Positions 50,601 to 59,548 of a stretch of 64,000 bases of DNA are shown in pieces. Below the pieces are notes generated by a model, which worked only from the letters and a program-made list of their open reading frames with translations, searched no databases and was not told where the DNA came from. Source of the DNA: Salegentibacter sediminis (GTDB lineage Bacteria; Bacteroidota; Bacteroidia; Flavobacteriales; Flavobacteriaceae); assembly GCF_002078605.1 (NCBI RefSeq), contig NZ_MSJR01000004.1, positions 62,001-126,000 on the forward strand, in the 5' to 3' direction. The translations under genes and the position numbers were made by a program. The first letter of the stretch is position 1. Each line of letters begins with the position of its first letter.

Positions 50601-51740
50601 ATGAAATCCATATATATTTTTATAGCGCTTTTAAGCTTAAGCCTGGTATCCTGTAAAGAAACTCCTGAGCAACCGGGGGAGGAAAAAACAGAACAGGGAA
50701 ACCAGATTGTTATATCCAAAGCCCAGTTTGAGGATAGCGAACTTGAAACAGGAAATTTAAGGGAGTCTGATTTTCCTGAAATTGTGCGTAGCAATGGACG
50801 TATAGATGTACCCCCGCAAAACAGGACCAGCATCAATGCCTTTTTGGGAGGGTACATCAGGAATATTGAGCTGCTTGAAGGAGACCGGGTATCTAAAGGA
50901 CAGTTTCTGGTGAGTCTGGAAAGTACCGAATATGTGCAGTTGCAACAAGATTATATGGATGTGGCAGGACAACTGGATTACCTGAAAGCCGAATTTGAGC
51001 GCCAGCAAATTATGCTTAAGGAAAATATAACCTCCAGAAAAAGCTTCCTGAAAGCCGAAAGCGATTATAATCGGGCCCAGGCTGCCGCAAAGAGTTTGCA
51101 AAGTAAACTGCGAATGTTGAACATAGATCCCGCCGCAGTAGAGGAAGGTAAAATACGTTCTGTGGTAAATATTTATTCTCCTATTAAGGGTAATGCCAGT
51201 AACATTTCGGTGAGCCGGGGGAGCTTCGTTTCTCCCACAGATCAAATAATGGAAATCATTAATTCTGAACATATCCATCTTGAACTCGTTGTCTTTGAAA
51301 AAGACGTGAGAAAGATTAAGGAAGGCCAAAAGATAATTTTCAATACCCCCGAAGCTTCCAATGAGAGTTTTGAAGCCGAAGTTGTACTGGTAGGCAAGAC
51401 TATAGACGAGCAGAAAAGGAATGTTAGGGTTCACGGGCACCTTCCCGACAGTATTGCTTCCAATTTTACGGTGGGTATGTTCGTGGAGGCACTTATTCTT
51501 ACGAGCGAAGTAAAAAAATCGGGACTTCCCGAAGAGGCGGTCGTAGAACAGGATGGAAATTATTTTGTCCTGGTACTGGAAAAAGAAGATGAGGAAAACT
51601 ATTATTTTAACAAGAAAAGCGTTTCCCCGGGGGACACTTTTAATGGAGTTACCAGTTTAGAAAATCCCGAAAGCTTAGAAAACCAAACTATACTTCTGAA
51701 AGGTGCTTTTAAATTGATTGGGGAAGCCGGTGGAGAATAG
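50601..51740 (+). CDS. RND efflux periplasmic adaptor (CusB/CzcB type)
   Basis: 379 residues, lipoprotein (LSLVSC, Cys at 19). Adaptor features are GGYIRNIELLEGDRVSKGQFL (lipoyl-like half), a helical hairpin (YVQLQQDYMDVAGQLDYLKAEFERQ to NRAQAAAKSLQSKL), IYSPIKGNASNISVSRGSFV (second half) and a beta-barrel region. It bridges the fused pump and channel across the periplasm. It starts 11 bases after the pump gene. Confidence 0.92.
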   Translation: MKSIYIFIALLSLSLVSCKETPEQPGEEKTEQGNQIVISKAQFEDSELETGNLRESDFPEIVRSNGRIDVPPQNRTSINAFLGGYIRNIELLEGDRVSKGQFLVSLESTEYVQLQQDYMDVAGQLDYLKAEFERQQIMLKENITSRKSFLKAESDYNRAQAAAKSLQSKLRMLNIDPAAVEEGKIRSVVNIYSPIKGNASNISVSRGSFVSPTDQIMEIINSEHIHLELVVFEKDVRKIKEGQKIIFNTPEASNESFEAEVVLVGKTIDEQKRNVRVHGHLPDSIASNFTVGMFVEALILTSEVKKSGLPEEAVVEQDGNYFVLVLEKEDEENYYFNKKSVSPGDTFNGVTSLENPESLENQTILLKGAFKLIGEAGGE

Positions 51741-51760
51741 AATTTCCCGATGCCCCGGTT

Positions 51761-51806
51761 ACCTGATTCAAATCATATTAATCGTTTAGGGGGTACTTTA
51801 ACTTTG
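51761..51806 (+). promoter_or_regulatory. hemN promoter with FNR/CRP-type site
   Basis: TGAT-TCAA-ATCA at 51764-51775 (inside ACCTGATTCAAATCATATTA) is a perfect dyad of FNR type. Its centre is 36.5 bases upstream of the final G of the -7 box TAACTTTG (51799-51806), i.e. about -41.5 from the likely start of transcription. Confidence 0.75.
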
Positions 51807-51824
51807 TGGCCTAAACTAAACTAA

Positions 51825-53180
51825 ATGAGTTCTGATCTTATAAGAAAATACAATATTCCGGGTCCACGTTATACCAGTTATCCCACCGTTCCCTACTGGG
51901 AAGAGTCCGGATTTTCGGTTAAAGCCTGGAAGGATAGCTTGCTTAAACGCTTTAGCGAAAACCGGGAAATAAGTCTTTATCTACACCTGCCATTTTGTGA
52001 AAGTCTGTGCACTTTTTGTGGGTGTAACAAACGCATTACCAAACAACATGGGGTAGAGACGCCTTATATTGAAACCTTAATCCACGAGTGGGAACTCTAT
52101 TTGCAGGAGCTTCCATATAAACCGATTATAAAAGAAGTACACCTGGGGGGAGGCACTCCTACTTTTTTCTCTCCTGAGAATCTTGAATTTTTGCTAAAAA
52201 CCATCTTCCGAAAAGCAGAGCTTGGCGATGAGGTGGAGTTTAGTTTTGAAGGGCACCCAAATAATACCACCAAAGAACACCTTAAAAAACTTGCCGAATT
52301 AGGTTTTAGTAGGGTGAGTTATGGGGTTCAGGATTATAATATGAAAGTACAAATCGCTATTCATAGAATCCAGCCTTTTGAAAATGTAAAACGAGCTACC
52401 GAACAAGCCCGGGAAGCAGGCTATACTTCTATAGGTCATGATATAATTTTTGGCCTTCCTTTTCAAACAAAACAACATATTATTGAAACCATAGAGAAAA
52501 CCAAGTTGCTAATGCCAGATCGCATTGCTTTTTATAGCTATGCTCATGTGCCCTGGATAAAAGGTAGCGGTCAACGAGGTTTTAATGAAGATGATTTGCC
52601 CGATGGGGAGACTAAACGCGAAATGTATGAAACCGGAAAGCGAATGTTGGAAGAAGCCGGTTATGTAGAAATAGGGATGGACCATTTTGCCCTTAAATCT
52701 GATTCGCTTTATAAAGCGGTTGAGGAAAAAAACCTTCACCGGAATTTTATGGGCTATACCACCTCTAACACAGGCCTGATGATTGGGCTTGGAGTTTCAG
52801 CAATTAGTGATAGTTGGTATGGTTTCGCCCAGAATGAAAAAACCGTTGAGGCCTATCAGGAACGCGTTGAAAAAGGAGAGATTCCTGTCTTTAGAGGTCA
52901 TATCCTAAGTGAAGAAGATCTCAATATCAGAAAACATATCCTTAATCTTATGTGCCGACTGGAAACCAGTTGGGAAGCTCCAGAAGATTATTTTGAGGAA
53001 TTACCGCAGGTTCTGGTGAAACTTAGGGAAATGGAAAGTGATGGTTTAGTTGAATTCTCAGAAAAGGGATTGCGAATTCCGGAAAAAGGTAGGCCTTTTG
53101 TTCGAAATATTTGTATGGCCTTTGATCTAAGGTTACAAAGAAATGTTCCAGATACCAGATTGTTCTCTATGACCATGTAG
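51825..53180 (+). CDS. hemN: oxygen-independent coproporphyrinogen III oxidase
   Basis: 451 residues, radical SAM enzyme. The cluster-binding motif is FCESLCTFCGC (CxxxCxxC), with YLHLPF before it, EVHLGGGTPTFF, EFSFEGHPNN, SYGVQDYN and the C-terminal HemN domain. It decarboxylates coproporphyrinogen III to protoporphyrinogen IX without oxygen, supplying haem for the cbb3 oxidase. The N-terminal RYTSYPTVPYW identifies true HemN rather than HemW. The upstream FNR-like site agrees with use at low oxygen. Confidence 0.95.
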   Translation: MSSDLIRKYNIPGPRYTSYPTVPYWEESGFSVKAWKDSLLKRFSENREISLYLHLPFCESLCTFCGCNKRITKQHGVETPYIETLIHEWELYLQELPYKPIIKEVHLGGGTPTFFSPENLEFLLKTIFRKAELGDEVEFSFEGHPNNTTKEHLKKLAELGFSRVSYGVQDYNMKVQIAIHRIQPFENVKRATEQAREAGYTSIGHDIIFGLPFQTKQHIIETIEKTKLLMPDRIAFYSYAHVPWIKGSGQRGFNEDDLPDGETKREMYETGKRMLEEAGYVEIGMDHFALKSDSLYKAVEEKNLHRNFMGYTTSNTGLMIGLGVSAISDSWYGFAQNEKTVEAYQERVEKGEIPVFRGHILSEEDLNIRKHILNLMCRLETSWEAPEDYFEELPQVLVKLREMESDGLVEFSEKGLRIPEKGRPFVRNICMAFDLRLQRNVPDTRLFSMTM

Positions 53181-53206
53181 GCTTTCAGACTTAAAAAAAG
53201 AATAAT

Positions 53207-53232
53207 AAAAACCACGAATTTTCGTGGTTTTT
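53207..53232. terminator. bidirectional terminator after hemN and the cco operon
   Basis: AAAAACCACGAA (53207-53218), loop TT, TTCGTGGTTTTT (53221-53232). The A-run and T-run allow function on both strands between the convergent genes. Confidence 0.85.
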
Positions 53233-53254
53233 CTGTTTAAAAAAGTTTTGAGGA

Positions 53255-53389
53255 TTACTCTTTTTTACCTCCAAAGATCATTTTTAGGACTACAAAAATA
53301 AGGGCGACACATACCAGGGCAAAAAATCCAATAATATATGTTCCCATTTCCCAGTTTACCAGGGCAAGATTATTAGCTAGAGTCATCAT
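53255..53389 (-). CDS. 44-residue single-helix membrane protein at the end of the cco operon
   Basis: A short ORF missed by usual length limits. It starts ATGATG (53389 or 53386), encodes a short leader (TLANNLALVNWEMG), one membrane helix (TYIIGFFALVCVALIFVVLKM) and a basic tail (FGGKKE). It begins 8 bases after the TauE/SafE-like stop and is followed by a terminator, so it is very probably translated with the cco genes. No family recognised. Confidence 0.55.
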   Translation of the reverse strand: MMTLANNLALVNWEMGTYIIGFFALVCVALIFVVLKMIFGGKKE

Positions 53390-53397
53390 TTTTATAT

Positions 53398-54099
53398 TTA
53401 ATGGCAGGATTGAACTGCGGTTATTTTTGGAGTCATTTCAACGGGAGAGAGGTAGGGGATCCCTAATCCCATCCCGCGTATAATAAAAAGCAGGCCTATT
53501 ATTACTACAAATACGGGCACAGCTTTGGTTATCTTTTGCCTCACCCCGGTACCTATAATATTACCAAGGTAAACCGCGGCCGTCATCATCGGTACGGTAC
53601 CAAGCCCAAACAACATCATATAAAGACTGCCCTCAAGCGCATTGGCTGAGGCCACAGCCCCAAAAACAGCCATATATACCAGGCCACAGGGCAGGAACCC
53701 ATTAAGGAAGCCGGCGGTAAAAAAAGTGTCGGGAGTTTTTTTCTTAAGGCTTTGTCCCAGGCCTGATTTTACTTTAGAAATTATCCTGTAAACCGGGCCG
53801 GAGCCGTTAATTTTATTAAAAGTTTTATAGGGTAAAAAAATCACCAGGATCATTAAGATGCCAACGGCAATGGATAATTGCTGCTGAAGTCCAAACAAAC
53901 CAAAGCTTTTGCCTATAATTCCGAATAAGAGGCCAATAATAGCATAGGAGAAAATTCTCCCTATATGATAAAGGCTCACCTGCCCGACTTTGCGCAGGGA
54001 ATTTTCACGGTCTACCGGAAGCAAAAAAGCAATGGGACCACACATGCCGATGCAGTGAAAACTTCCTAAAAGGCCGAATATGAGTGCTGAAACTAGCAT
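53398..54099 (-). CDS. sulfite exporter TauE/SafE-like (DsbD-type) membrane protein
   Basis: 233 residues with six or so helices. GSFHCIGMCGP near the N-terminus (His-Cys-x3-Cys) and NGFLPCGLVYMA are the DsbD/CcdA-like or TauE-type motifs. Proteins of this sort are commonly encoded at the ends of cbb3 operons, where they are suspected of copper handling or thiol chemistry for oxidase maturation. It starts 3 bases after the ccoH stop. Confidence 0.8.
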   Translation of the reverse strand: MLVSALIFGLLGSFHCIGMCGPIAFLLPVDRENSLRKVGQVSLYHIGRIFSYAIIGLLFGIIGKSFGLFGLQQQLSIAVGILMILVIFLPYKTFNKINGSGPVYRIISKVKSGLGQSLKKKTPDTFFTAGFLNGFLPCGLVYMAVFGAVASANALEGSLYMMLFGLGTVPMMTAAVYLGNIIGTGVRQKITKAVPVFVVIIGLLFIIRGMGLGIPYLSPVEMTPKITAVQSCH

Positions 54100-54102
54100 G
54101 TT

Positions 54103-54549
54103 TTAGTAAACGATCTCATTTTTATACAGATAGGTTTCCCCCTGATATTCCCAGTGAATATAGATGTTCCATCTTCCGGGAATCAGATTTTTATCAGTGA
54201 TCTCGATACGGTTGGATTCCAGATTTAATGGAATATCAAAATCCAGTTTCGCGTTAGAAGGCCGGTAGAAGCTCAAACTCCCTGAAATTTCAGAAAGTTT
54301 AAGGTCTTCAGGAAACTCAATTAGCCACCCGTTCATGATCCTTCGATCGCTTATATTTTCAGCCAGGGCATTTCCCCGTGTTTCCGCATCGATTTCCTGC
54401 TGAAATAAAAGCTCCTTTTTGTAATATTCTTCAGTCACGAGATCGTGATCAAATTTTTCATCGGTGAGCATATTAAATACCAGGTAAAGTATAAAACTTA
54501 TAAAAAGCGTCATCCCTATCACTATGCCTGTTCCCCAGTTAATTTTCAT
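54103..54549 (-). CDS. ccoH: FixH/CcoH family protein
   Basis: 148 residues. One N-terminal membrane helix (GIVIGMTLFISFILYLVFNML) and a periplasmic domain (EYYKKELLFQQEIDAETRGNAL, then a beta-rich end with GRWNIYIHWEYQGETYLYK). CcoH helps assemble the cbb3 complex. It sits between ccoG and the TauE/SafE-like gene, the usual order in Bacteroidota. Confidence 0.87.
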   Translation of the reverse strand: MKINWGTGIVIGMTLFISFILYLVFNMLTDEKFDHDLVTEEYYKKELLFQQEIDAETRGNALAENISDRRIMNGWLIEFPEDLKLSEISGSLSFYRPSNAKLDFDIPLNLESNRIEITDKNLIPGRWNIYIHWEYQGETYLYKNEIVY

Positions 54550-54560
54550 AAGTAAAAATT

Positions 54561-55976
54561 TTAATTAAAACTTCGTGGTCCCATGAACATTGTCTTGGTG
54601 GTTTCAATGAGGCGGTCTCCACTATAAATGCCTATTTCCACTTTTTCTTTTTCATCTTCCAGGGCCGAGGCATTGATCTCAATAAACAAAGTTCCTTCAC
54701 TGAGTTCCTGTCCCGGCACCACGATCTCCTTATCCTGTACCGGTATTACCGTTCCCTGATGCGACATCAATTTAAATTCGATATCCCCAAAATCGGCGGT
54801 GGTCTTGTTTACCAATTTGTAGGTATAGACATTGCTGATCACGTTATTATCCTTGTGTTCATATAGCTGGCCGGGTAAACGTAAAATACGCGCTTCTACC
54901 TCGCTGCGCACAAACAGCATCCCGATGAGCACTGCGGTTAAAATCCCCAGCACTACGGTATAGCCTTTAAGCCTTGGGGTAAATCTGAATTTTGCCTTTT
55001 TCTCAATATTTTCTTCGCTGGCATAGCGAATAAGACCTTTGGGAAGATCTACGGCTTCCATCATAGAATCGCAGGCATCGATACAAGCCGTACAGTTAAT
55101 ACATTCCAACTGAGTCCCGTTTCGAATGTCTATACCCGTGGGGCAAACCTGCACACATTGAAAACAGTCTATGCAATCTCCTTTTCCGCTGGCTTCGCGG
55201 TCTTCGTTCTTTTTGAACTTTGCCCGACCTTTTTCTTTCTCCCCACGCTTATGATCATAAGCAACAACAATAGATTTATTATCCAGAAGTACGCCTTGCA
55301 ACCTTCCGTAGGGACAGGCAATAACACAAACCTGTTCCCTGAACCAGGCGAAGACAAAATAGAAAACCCCCGTGAAAATGAGCAACGAAAAGAAGGTGCT
55401 CAGGTGGTTCATCGGGCCATCGGTAACGTATTGTATCAAACGGTCGCTACCTATTAAATAGGCGAGGAAAACATTTGCTATAAGAAAGGAAATAATAGCA
55501 AACAAGAACCATTTTAAGCCTTTTTTCCTAATCTTTTCGGCATTCCATTCCTGTTTATTGAGACGCATCTGCTTCCCACGGTCACCTTCTATCCAGTATT
55601 CAATTCTTCGGAAGACCATTTCCATAAATATGGTTTGTGGGCAAAGCCATCCGCAAAAGATCCTTCCGAAGGCTACCGTAAAAAGAATAATGAACACCAC
55701 CCCAATCACCATCATGATCACAAAAATGTGAAAATCCTGGGGCCAGAAGGGAAATCCGAAGATATTGAAACGTCGTTCCAGGATGTTGAACATCAGGAAC
55801 TGGTTACCGTTTATTTTCACAAAAGGAGCGGCAAAAAGAAAGATGAGAAGCACATAGCTAACGTATTTACGATAGTCATAAAACCTACCTTCGGGTTTCT
55901 TGGGATAGATCCATTTTCTCTCTCCTTTTTCGCCCGCGGTGGCTATAGTATCTCTAAAGCTTTCGTTGTTTTCCAA
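54561..55976 (-). CDS. ccoG: cbb3 oxidase accessory protein CcoG (FixG/RdxA)
   Basis: 471 residues with a TTG start: an in-frame stop lies five codons upstream and no ATG lies between. It has several membrane helices, GWLCPQTIFME in the N-terminal half, and two cysteine clusters for [4Fe-4S] centres (CIDCFQCVQVCPTGIDIRNG and LECINCTACIDACDSM). A periplasmic Ig-like domain ends it. CcoG is thought to reduce copper for cbb3 maturation. Confidence 0.94.
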   Translation of the reverse strand: MENNESFRDTIATAGEKGERKWIYPKKPEGRFYDYRKYVSYVLLIFLFAAPFVKINGNQFLMFNILERRFNIFGFPFWPQDFHIFVIMMVIGVVFIILFTVAFGRIFCGWLCPQTIFMEMVFRRIEYWIEGDRGKQMRLNKQEWNAEKIRKKGLKWFLFAIISFLIANVFLAYLIGSDRLIQYVTDGPMNHLSTFFSLLIFTGVFYFVFAWFREQVCVIACPYGRLQGVLLDNKSIVVAYDHKRGEKEKGRAKFKKNEDREASGKGDCIDCFQCVQVCPTGIDIRNGTQLECINCTACIDACDSMMEAVDLPKGLIRYASEENIEKKAKFRFTPRLKGYTVVLGILTAVLIGMLFVRSEVEARILRLPGQLYEHKDNNVISNVYTYKLVNKTTADFGDIEFKLMSHQGTVIPVQDKEIVVPGQELSEGTLFIEINASALEDEKEKVEIGIYSGDRLIETTKTMFMGPRSFN

Positions 55977-56006
55977 CTTCTTATTCTCTTAAATTAAATC
56001 TACCAG

Positions 56007-56891
56007 TTATTCTGCATCTCCTGTCCAGACATCTCCTTCCGGTGCTTTGGCATCGGGAGGGTTGGTGCCTTCCAGGCTTACCACGTAGCTTGCAACCTGA
56101 GCAATCTCTTCGGCACTAAGGGAAGATTTCCAGGCGACCATTCCTTTTCCGTCACGGCCCCCTTCAGAAACAGTATGGAAAATATTGCTTATTCCTCCTC
56201 CCAGGATCCAGTGTTCATCGGTTAAATTTGGGCCAATAGCGCCACCACCATCGGCACGGTGACAGGCTATACAGTTTGCCATGTAAATTGTTTCCCCGGC
56301 CTCAAGATCGGCAGCATCGGTAAGTAACTCAACATTGGAGGCATCCAGTAAATCCGGATTCTCTTTTTTATAAGCTTCTACCTGTTCTTTGGCCTTTGCA
56401 ACTTCAGCAAGATATTCTTCTGTTTGATCTGCTCCGTCAAACACGTGATAGCGTACCATATAGATAACCGCAAAGATGATACTGATGTAAAATCCATACA
56501 ACCACCAGGCCGGAAGATCGTTATCCAATTCACGTATTCCATCGTAATTGTGATCTAAGATAATCTCATCTTCTTTTTCCAGAGGCTTTTTGGTGACCAT
56601 CTTTTCATAGAGGCGTCTAAACCAGGCGGTACGTTTTTGGTGTTGGGCCTTTTCAATCTGAAAAAGCTTATCACGGCCTTGCTCATCAAGGCTTTTACGC
56701 ACCATATTCTTAAGGGCCGCCAGAGAGGCTTCAATAGCGATGGCAATGATAAGGATCAAGCCTAAAACAACCCAAACAAATGGGTATTGTTGAAATACCC
56801 AGGTGGTTTCAGCATCTATGCTTATTTCTATTAAGAGGAATGCCAGGATTATAAACCCTGCAATTCTTAAATATGACGAAGTAGATCTCAT
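56007..56891 (-). CDS. ccoP: cbb3 oxidase cytochrome c subunit CcoP
   Basis: 294 residues. Two or three membrane helices (FIILAFLLIEISI, FVWVVLGLILIIAIAIEASLA, WWLYGFYISIIFAVIYMV) and the acidic LDHNYDGIRELDNDLPAWW characteristic of CcoP lead to a cytochrome c domain with one CxxCH (NCIACHRADGGG) and a distal MVAWKSSLSAEEIAQVASYV. Textbook CcoP has two haems; only one site is seen, which I believe is usual in Flavobacteria. It overlaps ccoQ by 4 bases. Confidence 0.93.
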   Translation of the reverse strand: MRSTSSYLRIAGFIILAFLLIEISIDAETTWVFQQYPFVWVVLGLILIIAIAIEASLAALKNMVRKSLDEQGRDKLFQIEKAQHQKRTAWFRRLYEKMVTKKPLEKEDEIILDHNYDGIRELDNDLPAWWLYGFYISIIFAVIYMVRYHVFDGADQTEEYLAEVAKAKEQVEAYKKENPDLLDASNVELLTDAADLEAGETIYMANCIACHRADGGGAIGPNLTDEHWILGGGISNIFHTVSEGGRDGKGMVAWKSSLSAEEIAQVASYVVSLEGTNPPDAKAPEGDVWTGDAE

Positions 56892-57076
56892 AATTGGTTA
56901 TTTTCTTGGTTTTGGTCTAAGGGTAGCTGGCTTACTTCATTAATGTGTTCTTTTTTCGTAGTGAAAACCCACCAGAAAAGGGCAACAAAAAAGATGAAGA
57001 AAATAAGCAGCGAGATGATGGGGTAGATCGTTACCCCATCTATAGCTTCAAGATTTCCTTTTATAAATTTTAACAT
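56888..57076 (-). CDS. ccoQ: CcoQ-like cbb3 oxidase subunit
   Basis: 62 residues, a single membrane helix (IYPIISLLIFFIFFVALFWWVF) followed by a charged cytoplasmic tail (TTKKEHINEVSQLPLD), as in CcoQ. It overlaps ccoP (ATGA) and starts 2 bases after the ccoNO stop. CcoQ stabilises the complex. Confidence 0.82.
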   Translation of the reverse strand: MLKFIKGNLEAIDGVTIYPIISLLIFFIFFVALFWWVFTTKKEHINEVSQLPLDQNQENNQL

Positions 57077-57078
57077 AA

Positions 57079-59280
57079 TTACTCGTTTTTAGCTGAAACT
57101 TCCTGGGCGTCTATTACCTTGATATCGGTTCCTAAGCGTTGCAGGTAGGCAATAAGAGCTACAATTTCCCGGTTACGCATCTCTACGAATTCGGTGTTAT
57201 TCTCCTCGGCATATTCCTTATCGGCCTGGTAGGTACGTGCAAAGTCAGGATCGGAGTGCAGGTTTTCCTCGATTTCAGTTCCCTGTTCCAACATCCACTC
57301 TTGTGCATTGGCGATCTCTTCTTCGGTATATGGTACCCCAAGGGTGTTAAGTGCCCGCATTTTATTTTCGGTATCGCTCTTATCCAACTCATCGGTGATC
57401 AGCCATTTGTAGGCCGGCATAATTGAGCCCGAAGAGGTACTCTGGGGATCGTACATATGGTTTAGGTGCCAGTTATCGGAATATTTACCTCCTACCCGCA
57501 GTAAATCGGGGCCGGTACGTTTACTACCCCATAAGAACGGATAATCGTAAACATATTCGCCCGATTTGGAGTATTCTCCATAGCGTTCCACTTCACTTCT
57601 AAAAGGCCTGATCATCTGGGAGTGACATCCCACACAACCTTCCCTGATGTAGATATCGCGGCCTTCAAGCTCCAGCGGAGTATATGGTTTTACACTGGAA
57701 ATAACAGGAACATATTCGTCTACCATCAGCGATGGTATTATCTGTACTATTCCACCAATAAGAATTGCGATGGTGGCATACAGAGTTAGTTTTACAGGTC
57801 TTCTTTCCAGCCAGGTGTGGTAACCTTCTCCGGTAACACGTTTTCTGGTAACTTTTTGTAGCGGTGCAGCTTCAGCAAGTTCATCTTCTACCGCGCTTCC
57901 CTGTCTAACGGTTTTTACGATATTATAGAGTAAGATAAAAGCACCAACGATATATAAACTTCCTCCAATGGCACGCATCCAGTACATCGGAATAATCGAA
58001 GTTACCGTTTCCAGGAAGTTTCCGTAGGTAAGGGTTCCATCGGGATTAAATTGTTTCCACATAGAAGCCTGTACGAATCCGGCAACATACATAGGGAGGG
58101 TATAGATAATAATACCAAGAGTACCTATCCAGAAATGTGCATTGGCAAGTTTAACCGAGTAAAGCTTTGTTTTGAACAATCGTGGCACCATCCAATAGAC
58201 CATCCCAAAGGTTAGGAAACCGTTCCAGGCTAAAGCCCCAACGTGCACGTGCGCAATAATCCAGTCACTGAAGTGGGCTATGGCATTAACGTTTTTAAGT
58301 GAAAGCATAGGGCCTTCAAAAGTTGCCATCCCGTATCCGGTAATCGCCACTACGAAGAATTTAAGAACAGGATCTGTTCTTACCTTGTCCCAGGCTCCAC
58401 GCAGGGTCAATAAGCCGTTGATCATTCCACCCCAGGAGGGGAACAATAGCATTACTGAAAATGCAACCCCAAGGTTCTGAGCCCAATCTGGCAATGCAGA
58501 ATAGAGCAGGTGGTGGGGCCCGGCCCAGATATAAATAAATATCAATGACCAGAAGTGAATAATCGAGAGTCGGTAGGAGTAAACAGGCCTATTAGCTGCT
58601 TTGGGTACAAAATAGTACATAAGCCCAAGGAAAGGAGTGGTAAGGAAAAATGCCACCGCATTATGCCCGTACCACCATTGTACCAGGGCATCCTGAACTC
58701 CTGAGAAAATAGAATAACTTTTAAATGCAGAAACAGGTATTTCAAGATTGTTTACGATATGCAACACCGCAACGGTCACGAAAGTTGCCAGGTAAAACCA
58801 AATGGCTACATATAAATGGCGCTGCCGGCGTTTTATCATTGTCATAATAAGGTTAACTCCAAATGCTACCCAAACTATGGCTATTGCGATATCAATAGGC
58901 CATTCCAGTTCGGCGTATTCCTTTGAGCTTGTAAAACCCATTGGTAGGGTAATCGCCGCGGCAACAATAATAGTCTGCCAACCCCAGAAGTTTATGTTAC
59001 TAAGTGCATCACTCCACATTCTGGCTTTTAACAGCCGTTGGGTAGAGTAATATACTCCGGCAAAAATGGCGTTCCCAACAAAGGCAAAGATCACCGCATT
59101 AGTGTGCAGTGGTCGTAACCGGCCAAAACTAAGCCAGGAAATGCCATCGGTAAGGTTAGGGAATAAAAACATAAAGGCCAGAAGCAGGCCAACACTCATT
59201 CCCACAATACCCCATACGAGGGTGGCAATGGTAAACATCTTTACGATCTTATTATCGTAATAAAACTGTTCTGTTTGCAT
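57079..59280 (-). CDS. ccoN: cbb3-type cytochrome c oxidase fused subunits I and II (CcoNO)
   Basis: 733 residues. Residues 1 to about 480 are CcoN with 12 helices and haem/copper His ligands (GRLRPLHTNAVIFAF, WWYGHNAVAFFLTTPFLG, GPHHLLYSALPDW, IIAHVHVGALAWNGF). From about 530 the CcoO cytochrome c domain follows after one more helix: IREGCVGCHSQMIRPF with CxxCH, then GGKYSDNWHLNHMYDPQSTSSGS. The fusion is a known Bacteroidota arrangement. It is the terminal oxidase for low oxygen. Confidence 0.96.
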   Translation of the reverse strand: MQTEQFYYDNKIVKMFTIATLVWGIVGMSVGLLLAFMFLFPNLTDGISWLSFGRLRPLHTNAVIFAFVGNAIFAGVYYSTQRLLKARMWSDALSNINFWGWQTIIVAAAITLPMGFTSSKEYAELEWPIDIAIAIVWVAFGVNLIMTMIKRRQRHLYVAIWFYLATFVTVAVLHIVNNLEIPVSAFKSYSIFSGVQDALVQWWYGHNAVAFFLTTPFLGLMYYFVPKAANRPVYSYRLSIIHFWSLIFIYIWAGPHHLLYSALPDWAQNLGVAFSVMLLFPSWGGMINGLLTLRGAWDKVRTDPVLKFFVVAITGYGMATFEGPMLSLKNVNAIAHFSDWIIAHVHVGALAWNGFLTFGMVYWMVPRLFKTKLYSVKLANAHFWIGTLGIIIYTLPMYVAGFVQASMWKQFNPDGTLTYGNFLETVTSIIPMYWMRAIGGSLYIVGAFILLYNIVKTVRQGSAVEDELAEAAPLQKVTRKRVTGEGYHTWLERRPVKLTLYATIAILIGGIVQIIPSLMVDEYVPVISSVKPYTPLELEGRDIYIREGCVGCHSQMIRPFRSEVERYGEYSKSGEYVYDYPFLWGSKRTGPDLLRVGGKYSDNWHLNHMYDPQSTSSGSIMPAYKWLITDELDKSDTENKMRALNTLGVPYTEEEIANAQEWMLEQGTEIEENLHSDPDFARTYQADKEYAEENNTEFVEMRNREIVALIAYLQRLGTDIKVIDAQEVSAKNE

Positions 59281-59282
59281 AG

Positions 59283-59474
59283 TTATTCAGTTTTCTCTTG
59301 TTTGGTGGTTTTATTTTTGGATTTTGAGTTTACTAATTCGTCTTCAAACAGCATACGGACCGAAGGAGTATACATATCGTCATACTGGCCCTTTTTTACC
59401 GAGAGGATAAAAGCTATAAAGAAAATTATGGCTACCAGAACGCTGAGTGCCAGTAGCAGGTAGATAATATTCAT
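59283..59474 (-). CDS. ccoS: cbb3 oxidase assembly protein CcoS
   Basis: 63 residues: one membrane helix (IIYLLLALSVLVAIIFFIAFIL), the conserved SVKKGQYDDMYTPSVRMLFEDE and a Lys/Thr-rich tail. CcoS is needed for insertion of cofactors into the oxidase. It is the first gene after the FNR-type promoter and is 2 bases from ccoNO. Confidence 0.9.
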   Translation of the reverse strand: MNIIYLLLALSVLVAIIFFIAFILSVKKGQYDDMYTPSVRMLFEDELVNSKSKNKTTKQEKTE

Positions 59475-59493
59475 TGTTTAGTTAATTGCGCCA

Positions 59494-59540
59494 CAAAAAT
59501 AATGGCTAATTAAATTTTAAAATATGACCTCAATCAGGTT
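59494..59540 (-). promoter_or_regulatory. cco operon promoter with FNR/CRP-type site
   Basis: On the plus strand the site reads TGAC-CTCA-ATCA (59525-59536) within AATATGACCTCAATCAGGTT; on the minus strand ACCTGATT...TCATATT, as at hemN. The -7 box TATTTTTG (59501-59494, minus) is exact and its last G is 36.5 bases from the dyad centre. Confidence 0.7.
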
Positions 59541-59548
59541 TCATGTGT

